Source of the DNA: Rubrivivax sp.
Lineage (GTDB): Bacteria > Pseudomonadota > Gammaproteobacteria > Burkholderiales > Burkholderiaceae_C
Direction: 5' to 3'
Assembly: GCA_027490215.1 (NCBI GenBank)
Contig: JAIXYO010000065.1
Location: 62,001-126,000, forward strand
DNA length: 64,000 bases
In this document: positions 1 through 5,961 of the stretch, in pieces
Position numbering within the stretch: position 1 is the first letter of the stretch
How the letters are laid out: each line of letters starts with the position of its first letter
Notes under the pieces: generated by a model
The model's database searches: none
What the model was told of the DNA's origin: nothing
Seen by the model: only the letters and a program-made list of their open reading frames with translations
Program-made: the position numbers and the translations under genes

Positions 1-156
1 GAACTCTACGGGGTGTTCGATGCATGGGAGCTGGCGCACTGGTTTGCACGGCCGAACTCGGCGCTGGATGGGCTGACCCCGGCCGAGGCGTTCCGCGACG
101 ACCCCTCGATGGTGCTGCAGGCCGCGCGCACCGATCGATTCGCGATCGAGGGCTGA
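1..156 (+). CDS. C-terminal part of Xre/MbcA/ParS-type antitoxin (DUF2384-like), cut by window edge
   Basis: The first 51 codons are an open frame with no start inside the window, ending in TGA at 154-156. The sequence WFARPNSALDGLTPAEAF followed by DDPSMVLQAA fits the toxin-binding C-terminal domain of Xre/MbcA/ParS antitoxins: an aromatic residue, an N-x-A-L-x-G-x-x-P core, then a helix ending the protein. Such antitoxins normally pair with a RES or similar toxin. The partner is not downstream, where an unrelated hydrolase begins 116 bases later, so it would lie upstream or be absent. The call is moderate because only the tail is visible. Confidence 0.6.
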   Translation, partial: ELYGVFDAWELAHWFARPNSALDGLTPAEAFRDDPSMVLQAARTDRFAIEG

Positions 157-272
157 TCACCTGCGCTTTGGGGTCAGGGCGCTGCTGTCCTACAGCCAGC
201 GCCCGAATCGTCCGACGGCAGAGGCGCCCGGCGCGGCGCAGTCTTGGGTTCATCCTCAACGGAGTACCCAGC

Positions 273-1097
273 ATGAGCTTTCTGACCACCGGCGACCACA
301 CCCGACTCTTCGTCAAGGACTGGGGCAGCGGCCGACCCGTCATCTTCCTGCACGGCTGGCCCCTGTCTTCTGACAGCTGGGACGACCAGGCGATGCCGAT
401 GGCCGACGCCGGCTTCCGAACCATCGCCTACGACCGCCGCGGCTTCGGCCGATCCACGCAACCGTGGAGCGGCTACGACTACGACACGCTCGCCGATGAC
501 CTGGCCTCGGTAATCGAGCAGACCGGCGCCAAGGACGCCGTGCTGGTCGGCTTCTCGATGGGCGGAGGCGAAGTCGCGCGCTACATGTCGCGCCACGGTG
601 GGCGCCATGTCTCGAAAGCGGTGCTGGTGTCCTCGGTGGTGCCTTTCATGCTGAAGACGGCCGACAACCCTCAGGGCACCGAGCAGAGCGCGTTCGACGA
701 CATGGCTGCCAGCATCAAGGAAGACCGCGCGCACTTCTTCGCGGGCTTCGCCAAGGACTTCTACGGCGTGGGCCTGATCTCGAACCCGGTCAGCACCGAG
801 ACGCTGGAATGGACACGCAGCCTTGCGATGCAAGCGAGCCTCCAGGCCACGCTGGCGTGCGCGAAGGCGCTCTCCTCCACCGATTTCCGGCGCGACCTCG
901 CTGCCTTCAAGGTGCCCACGCTGATCATCCACGGCACCGCCGACAAGACCGTACCCATCGACGCGGCCGGGCGCGCGGCGGCTGCGGGCATTGCGAACGC
1001 GACGCTGGTCGAGTACGACGGCGCGCCGCACGGCCTGTTCGCCACTCACAAGGACCGGCTGACCAGCGACCTGCTCAGCTTCATCCGGAGCGCATGA
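273..1097 (+). CDS. alpha/beta hydrolase, chloroperoxidase/arylesterase type
   Basis: A 274-residue single-domain alpha/beta hydrolase. The oxyanion strand is LHGWP at 26-30, the nucleophile elbow is GFSMGG at 93-98 with Ser95, and the acid and histidine of the triad are probably Asp224 (HGTADKTVP) and His253 (GAPHGLF). This arrangement is typical of cofactor-free (non-haem) haloperoxidases and arylesterases, which hydrolyse small esters; the natural substrate cannot be read from sequence. The frame is open further upstream, but ATG 273 follows a GGAG about 8 bases before it and matches the family N-terminus (MSFLTTGD). The stop overlaps the next start (ATGA, 1094-1097), so the two genes are probably translated together. 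Confidence 0.85.
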   Translation: MSFLTTGDHTRLFVKDWGSGRPVIFLHGWPLSSDSWDDQAMPMADAGFRTIAYDRRGFGRSTQPWSGYDYDTLADDLASVIEQTGAKDAVLVGFSMGGGEVARYMSRHGGRHVSKAVLVSSVVPFMLKTADNPQGTEQSAFDDMAASIKEDRAHFFAGFAKDFYGVGLISNPVSTETLEWTRSLAMQASLQATLACAKALSSTDFRRDLAAFKVPTLIIHGTADKTVPIDAAGRAAAAGIANATLVEYDGAPHGLFATHKDRLTSDLLSFIRSA

Positions 1098-1480
1098 TGA
1101 AGATCCACACCCAACCGAATGCCGAGCTCCAGAAGCTCGCAACCCTCATCCAGCCGATGGCCGGCGTGGCGATGCTCACCAGTCAGGACCCCGATGGCGC
1201 GCTGGTCAGCCGACCGATGGCGCCGCTGGAAATGGACGATCACGGCGATCTGGAGACCGATCGCGGCCACATCAAACGCCTGTGGTCGCCGCTGGCGCGA
1301 CCCTGGTTTCCCGAGGGCACCGATTCCGGGAACCTGGCACTGCTCAAGTTCACGCCAAGCGCAGCCGAGTACTGGGACGCCGTCGACACGAAGATGGTGC
1401 ACCTGTTCGCGACAGCGGTGTCGGTGATCGCCGCCCGGCCGATCGGCATGGGCGAACACGGCCACATCGACCAGCTTTGA
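1094..1480 (+). CDS. PNPOx-like (general stress protein 26 type) protein with apparent internal deletion
   Basis: Encodes 128 residues. The N-terminal half (AMLTS, DGALVSRPMAPLE) and the C-terminal half (ETDRGHIKRLW, PWFPEG, NLALLKF, AEYWD) match the two ends of the split-barrel FMN-binding family related to pyridoxamine 5'-phosphate oxidase. In relatives I know, roughly 40-45 residues lie between the DGDLWFFT strand and the SVSGTAEV strand. Here residue D-L (about base 1252) runs straight into E-T-D-R without a frame break. The missing part carries central barrel strands, so flavin binding is doubtful. Starts at ATGATG overlapping the hydrolase stop, and its TGA touches an ATG (TGATG at 1478-1482) in frame with fumC. 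Confidence 0.7.
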   Translation: MMKIHTQPNAELQKLATLIQPMAGVAMLTSQDPDGALVSRPMAPLEMDDHGDLETDRGHIKRLWSPLARPWFPEGTDSGNLALLKFTPSAAEYWDAVDTKMVHLFATAVSVIAARPIGMGEHGHIDQL

Positions 1481-1506
1481 TGGCGGTGCAGCCGAGTGTC
1501 TCGGTC

Positions 1507-2964
1507 ATGAACGATCCGGCTCAACACACCCGCACCGAATCCGACAGCTTTGGTGCCATCGAGGTCCCTGCTGGCGCCATGTGGGGCGCGCAAACCGAGC
1601 GCAGCCTGCGCTTCTTTGCGATCGGTCAGCAGCGCATGCCGCGGGAGGTGATCCATGCGATCGCCTGGTTCAAGTGGGCCGGCGCGCAGGTCAACGGTGA
1701 GCTGGGGCTGCTCAGTGCGCCGCGAGCGCAGGCGATCACCGATGCCGCGCGGCAGGTGGCCGAAGGCGAGTTCGATGCGCAGTTTCCGCTGTCGGTCTGG
1801 CAGACGGGCTCGGGCACGCAAAGCCACATGAATGTCAACGAGGTGGTGGCGCATCTGGCCTCGCGCGCGCTGGTCGGCGAAGACCTGTCGGCTGTCGCGG
1901 CCGTGGCCATCCACCCGAATGACGATGTGAACCTGGGGCAATCGTCGAACGACGTGTTTCCCAGTGCGATGCACCTCGCGGTGGCGCTCGAAGCGCGCGA
2001 TCGGCTGTGGCCGGCACTGACCGAGCTTCGCATGGCCTTGGCGGCCAAGTCGATCGCCTTCGCCGAGGTGTTGAAGATCGGTCGCACCCACTTGCAGGAT
2101 GCAACGCCCGTCTTGCTGGGGCAGGAGTTCGGCGGTTATGAAGCGCAGCTCGCGTTGTGCCAGGCGTCGCTGCGGCAAGCGCTGATGGCCGTCCACACGC
2201 TGGCGATCGGCGGCACGGCGGTGGGCACGGGCCTGAACACGCACCCCGAATTCGGTTCACGCGTTGCCGCCACACTGGCGCGTCGCTTCGACCTGCCCCT
2301 GTCGCAGGCGGACAACCTGTTCGCCGCGATGGCCGGACATGAAGCGCTGGTTGCTTTCCATGGCGCGCTGAAGATGCTGGCGATCGCACTCACCAAGATC
2401 GGCAACGACATCCGCCTGATGGGCAGCGGACCGCGCGCCGGGCTGGGTGAGTTGCGCCTGCCCGAGAACGAACCCGGCAGTTCGATCATGCCGGGCAAGG
2501 TCAACCCCACCCAGGTCGAGGCGCTGACCATGGTCTGCGCCCAGGTGATGGGTCATGACGTCGCAGTCGGCTTCGCCGCGAGCCAGGGGCAGTTCGAGCT
2601 CAATGTCTACAAGCCCTTGATCGCGTTGAACACGCTGGACAGCCTGCGTCTGCTCGCCGATGCGATGAACAGCTTTGACCGACATTGCGTCGCCGGGCTG
2701 ATGGTCAACTCGGCGCGCGTTGAGCAGATGCTGCAAGGCTCGCTGATGCTGGTCACCGCCTTGGCGCCGCACATCGGCTACGGCCGCGCCGCGCAGATCG
2801 CCAAGTGCGCCCACGACCACGGCACCACGCTGCGCGAGGCCGCGCTGGCGCTGGGCGCGGTGACGGCCGAGCAGTTCGACGAATGGGTCGATCCGCGACG
2901 GATGCTGGGCCCTCGTTTCCCTGCTGAGCCACTCAATCTCCCGCTGTGTTCGCCAGCGCACTGA
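1507..2964 (+). CDS. fumC: class II fumarate hydratase
   Basis: A 485-residue fumarase of the FumC/aspartase superfamily, interconverting fumarate and malate in the TCA cycle in the cytosol without an iron-sulphur cluster. The superfamily signature GSSIMPGKVNPTQ is present, as are TGSGTQSHMNVNEV, the HPNDDVNLGQSSNDVFPSAMH block and GRTHLQDATPV. Length is slightly above the usual 460-470. The start is ambiguous: ATG 1507 gives the family-like MNDPAQHTRTESDSFGAIEVPAG, while ATG 1480 would add nine residues and create a TGATG overlap with the preceding gene. No strong ribosome site precedes either. Function is secure, the exact start is not. Confidence 0.93.
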   Translation: MNDPAQHTRTESDSFGAIEVPAGAMWGAQTERSLRFFAIGQQRMPREVIHAIAWFKWAGAQVNGELGLLSAPRAQAITDAARQVAEGEFDAQFPLSVWQTGSGTQSHMNVNEVVAHLASRALVGEDLSAVAAVAIHPNDDVNLGQSSNDVFPSAMHLAVALEARDRLWPALTELRMALAAKSIAFAEVLKIGRTHLQDATPVLLGQEFGGYEAQLALCQASLRQALMAVHTLAIGGTAVGTGLNTHPEFGSRVAATLARRFDLPLSQADNLFAAMAGHEALVAFHGALKMLAIALTKIGNDIRLMGSGPRAGLGELRLPENEPGSSIMPGKVNPTQVEALTMVCAQVMGHDVAVGFAASQGQFELNVYKPLIALNTLDSLRLLADAMNSFDRHCVAGLMVNSARVEQMLQGSLMLVTALAPHIGYGRAAQIAKCAHDHGTTLREAALALGAVTAEQFDEWVDPRRMLGPRFPAEPLNLPLCSPAH

Positions 2965-3036
2965 GTTGAGCGGCGCAAACACCTACGCTGAGCTCAGCCG
3001 TTTCCTCCACTTTCGTTTCACTCAGACAGGATCGCC

Positions 3037-3267
3037 ATGAACATCTCCACCTTATTCGCCGCGTTGCTCGTGACCGCCAGCCTGGCTGCCTGTGACAAGC
3101 CCACCACTGTCAATGTGCCGCCGCCCACGGTGGGCACGCCCGGCCCGGCCGGACCCCAGGGCACTCCCGGCAACACCGGCAGTGATGGCCTGAAGGGCGA
3201 CACCGGCAAGACCGGCGATGCCGCCACGGTGATCGTTGTGCCACCTGCGTCGTCGCCGTCCAACTGA
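3037..3267 (+). CDS. small collagen-like lipoprotein
   Basis: A 76-residue protein. Residues 1-18 form a lipoprotein signal peptide (MNISTLFAALLVTASLAAC) with lipobox LAAC and Cys19 as the expected lipidation site. A short proline-rich linker (VPPPTVGTP) follows, then a run of Gly-X-Y triplets (GPAGPQGTPGNTGSDGLKGD, then TGKTGDA) like a mini collagen. The tail is hydrophobic and then proline/serine rich. Predicted location is an envelope membrane, displaying a short triple helix if it trimerises. It stands 72 bases after fumC and 35 before a DUF3309 gene. Function unknown; the collagen-like reading comes directly from the residue pattern. Confidence 0.75.
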   Translation: MNISTLFAALLVTASLAACDKPTTVNVPPPTVGTPGPAGPQGTPGNTGSDGLKGDTGKTGDAATVIVVPPASSPSN

Positions 3268-3302
3268 GCCCAGCTCAAACACTCAATGCAAAGGAGCACA
3301 CC

Positions 3303-3461
3303 ATGAGCCTCGGGACCATTCTTTTGATCGTGTTGATCCTGCTGCTGGTCGGTGCCTTTCCGAGCTGGCCGCACAGCAGCAGCTGGGGCTACGGGCCGAG
3401 CGGCGCGCTCGGCTTGGTCGTCGTCGTGCTCCTGGTGCTGCTGCTCACCGGGCGCATGTGA
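3303..3461 (+). CDS. DUF3309 family small membrane protein
   Basis: A 52-residue hydrophobic protein beginning MSLGTILLIVLILLLVGAFP, followed by a polar WPHSSSWGYGPSG turn and a second hydrophobic segment ALGLVVVVLLVLLL ending in TGRM. Two transmembrane helices around a conserved WGYGPSG loop are the signature of the DUF3309 family, found in many proteobacteria and often beside stress or envelope genes. An AGGAG lies about 8 bases before ATG 3303. No biochemical role is known. It sits between the collagen-like lipoprotein and a DUF2177 protein. Confidence 0.8.
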   Translation: MSLGTILLIVLILLLVGAFPSWPHSSSWGYGPSGALGLVVVVLLVLLLTGRM

Positions 3462-3472
3462 GTGGTGCAGGG

Positions 3473-3874
3473 GTGAGCAAGTACCTGTCTGCCTATCTGG
3501 CCACCGCCGTCGTGATGCTGGTTCTCGACATGCTTTGGCTCGGTGTCGTTGCGAAGCCGCTGTACCAGGAAGGTCTCGGTCACCTGATGGCCGAGCGGCC
3601 GAACTGGGTCGCCGCCGTGGCCTTCTATGCGCTGTACACGCTCGGCTTGATGTGGTTCGCGATCCTCCCCAACGCCGCCGATCCTGGCTGGCTGAAGACG
3701 GCTGCAACCGCCGCGGCGTTCGGGCTCGTTGCCTACGCCACCTATGACCTGAGCAACCTGGCCACCTTGAAGGACTGGCCGATCGGCCTGTCGCTGATCG
3801 ACATGGCTTGGGGTGCGTCCATCAGCGCAGCGTCGGCGACGGCAGGGCGTTTCGCGTGGGACCGGTTTGCCTGA
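3473..3874 (+). CDS. DUF2177 family integral membrane protein
   Basis: A 133-residue membrane protein with about four hydrophobic helices. The N-terminus (KYLSAYLATAVVMLVLDMLW), the motif LGVVAKPLYQ, and FYALYTLGLMWFAI and YATYDLSNLATLKDWP further on match DUF2177. I chose GTG 3473, just after the DUF3309 stop, because family members begin at the equivalent of KYLIAYLAT; the frame is open upstream but lacks family-like sequence. Function is unknown; the spacing of 11 bases suggests cotranscription with the DUF3309 gene. Confidence 0.8.
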   Translation: MSKYLSAYLATAVVMLVLDMLWLGVVAKPLYQEGLGHLMAERPNWVAAVAFYALYTLGLMWFAILPNAADPGWLKTAATAAAFGLVAYATYDLSNLATLKDWPIGLSLIDMAWGASISAASATAGRFAWDRFA

Positions 3875-4008
3875 GGCGCGCAGTGCCAGCGCCCCTGGAT
3901 CGCTGTAGGACATCAACTACCGTGCGAGGCGCCGTGCACCGGCAGCCGTGGCTTCGAGGCGAGTTCACAGTGAATCCATCGCAACCGCGTGAACCCGAAA
4001 GGAACCCG

Positions 4009-4209
4009 ATGAACACCACTTTCACCCTCAAGGCATCTCTGCTCGCCGCAACCCTCGCTGCGATGCCGTTTGCCCATGCCGACACGATGACCAAGGCCGA
4101 GTACAAGGCCGACAAGATTCGCATCAGCGCCGAGAAGTGCGATGCCTTGGCCGGTGACGCCAAGGCCAGTTGCATGTCAGCGGCCAAGCTGAAGTACGGC
4201 AAGAGCTGA
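4009..4209 (+). CDS. small secreted protein with two cysteines
   Basis: A 66-residue protein with a Sec signal peptide (MNTTFTLKASLLAATLAAMPFAHA, likely cleaved after AHA, residue 24). The mature peptide of about 42 residues is lysine and alanine rich (MTKAEYKADKIRISAEKCDAL, then SCMSAAKLKYGKS) and carries two cysteines that could form a disulphide in the periplasm. A good GAAAGGA lies 6-7 bases before the ATG. Similar short TKAEYKA-type proteins are known to me from Burkholderiales genomes near osmotic or stress genes, without an assigned function. Probably the last gene of the small-envelope-protein group. Confidence 0.7.
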   Translation: MNTTFTLKASLLAATLAAMPFAHADTMTKAEYKADKIRISAEKCDALAGDAKASCMSAAKLKYGKS

Positions 4210-4374
4210 TCGCCTGGCGCGGATGCCGCGCCAGCCATCGAACAGGCGATGCAACGTGAGTCGCCTGATTCCGACTGTACGGTTTTAAGTATGGTTCGGT
4301 TCCTATTTATGTAATTTACAGAACGCATATCCGAAAGCATGATCTGCTTCAGGTTTTCTGAAGAGGGTTTTGCG

Positions 4375-5940
4375 ATGGATCTGCCTGATGTTCTGTTCTC
4401 GGCCGGCGGCCTGGCGCCAGCCGCCTTGATGTTGACGGCGGCGCTGTTGCCTCAGCTGCCCGGAATGTCAGTCGCGGCGCTGTGGCGCGCCTTCCTCGCG
4501 CTGTCGGCGATTGCTTTGCTCGGTACCGCATTCACGGCCTTGGCGGGATCCGCCAACATGCATCTGCCAGCGGCACTGAAGGCCACATCGCTCGGCCTGG
4601 GTCTCGCCCTCCTGGTGCAATTGCTGGGCACGGTCATCGCTGCGTTTTCAGCGCGGTACCTGCAGGGGGAGGCCGGGCAAAGGCGTTATGTGTCGGCGCT
4701 GGCGTGCGTGCTGGCTGCCGTGCATCTGCTGCTGCTGGCCGATCACTGGGTGATCCTGATCATGGCCTGGGCGCTGGTGGGCGTGGCACTGCAGCAGTTG
4801 CTGTGCTTCTATCCTGATCGCGCCTTTGCCCGACTGGCGGCCCACAAGAAGCGCATTGCCGACCGCATCGCCGATGCCTTGCTGATCGGCGCCGCAGCGC
4901 TGGCCTGGTACGAGGTGGGCAGCGGATCATTTTCCGACCTCTGGACGCACCTGGACCGCGAGGGCATGTCCACCGCCTTGCAGTTCAGCGCCGTGGGGCT
5001 GGTGCTGGCTGTCATCCTGCGCACCGCGCTGCTGCCGGTGCACGGCTGGCTGATCCAGGTCATGGAAGCGCCCACGCCTGTGTCCGCCTTGCTGCATGCC
5101 GGCGTGGTCAACCTCGGCGGCTTTGTGCTGATCCGCTTTGCGCCCTTGCTGGAACAGGCGATGACGGCGCGCACGCTGCTGGTGGTGTTCGGTCTGGCCT
5201 CTGCCGTGCTCGCAGGCATGGTGATGCTGACCCGGATCAGCATCAAGGTGCGGCTGGCCTGGTCCACGGTGGCCCAGATGGGTTTCATGCTGCTCGAATG
5301 CGGGCTCGGCCTCTACACCCTCGCAGCCCTGCATCTGATCGGGCATTCGCTCTACAAGGCGCATGCGTTCCTGTCGGCTTCGACGGTCGTGCGGCAAACG
5401 CGCCTGCAGGTGATGCACGGCTCCGCGTCACCCCTTGCAGGCAGTCTGCTGATGGCCCCGGCCATTGCCATCCCGACCGTGCTGCTGGTTCAGTGGGTCT
5501 CTGGCCAAAGCGCTTGGCCATGGTGGTGGAGCGCCGTTCTGGGGCTGGCCTGGGCGCCGCTGCTGTGGCTGCCTGCCGAGCGCGCTGACCTTCGTACGCT
5601 TTCCTGGCAGCTGGCATCTGGCGTGCTGATGATGGCGGGCCTCACTGGCGCTGCGCTGCTGGCCCACACGGTGCCGCTCGGCATTCAAGACGTGCCCCAT
5701 CACGCACTCGGGATGCTCGCGCTGCTGGGCATGGTGGGGCTCTACCTCTGCCTGGTGGTGTTGCAACTGCAGCCGCACAGCCTGCGCACCTGGCGGCGCT
5801 GGAGTTATGCGGGCTTTTATGTGGACGAGGTCTACACCCGGCTGGCCCTGCAGCTCTGGCCAGCCCGCTGGGCGCCCGAAGCCTTCAAGGCAACGGGCCC
5901 CAGGCCCGCCGCAGCACTGGCCGCTGATGCCCCGCAATGA
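4375..5940 (+). CDS. dabB: DabB, proton-translocating membrane subunit of DAB inorganic carbon transporter
   Basis: A 521-residue polytopic membrane protein of the proton-antiporter (NuoL/MrpA-like) family with some 13 hydrophobic segments. The diagnostic block HGWLIQVMEAPTPVSALLHA near residues 223-242 matches the conserved HxWLxxAMxxPTPVSALxHA of antiporter-type complex I subunits. The adjacent downstream gene is an unmistakable dabA, so this is the DabB partner rather than a complex I subunit. DabB is thought to use the proton gradient to drive CO2 hydration by DabA. Start ATG 4375 follows GAAGAGGG; the region just upstream (4278-4325) is strikingly AT rich and may hold the promoter. The gap to dabA is 21 bases. 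Confidence 0.88.
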   Translation: MDLPDVLFSAGGLAPAALMLTAALLPQLPGMSVAALWRAFLALSAIALLGTAFTALAGSANMHLPAALKATSLGLGLALLVQLLGTVIAAFSARYLQGEAGQRRYVSALACVLAAVHLLLLADHWVILIMAWALVGVALQQLLCFYPDRAFARLAAHKKRIADRIADALLIGAAALAWYEVGSGSFSDLWTHLDREGMSTALQFSAVGLVLAVILRTALLPVHGWLIQVMEAPTPVSALLHAGVVNLGGFVLIRFAPLLEQAMTARTLLVVFGLASAVLAGMVMLTRISIKVRLAWSTVAQMGFMLLECGLGLYTLAALHLIGHSLYKAHAFLSASTVVRQTRLQVMHGSASPLAGSLLMAPAIAIPTVLLVQWVSGQSAWPWWWSAVLGLAWAPLLWLPAERADLRTLSWQLASGVLMMAGLTGAALLAHTVPLGIQDVPHHALGMLALLGMVGLYLCLVVLQLQPHSLRTWRRWSYAGFYVDEVYTRLALQLWPARWAPEAFKATGPRPAAALAADAPQ

Positions 5941-5961
5941 ACCGGTAGACAGGAGAACACC

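Noticed and set aside
24-272. An 83-codon upstream extension of the alpha/beta hydrolase
   Set aside because: It runs over the antitoxin gene in another frame and has no family similarity; ATG 273 has a proper ribosome site.
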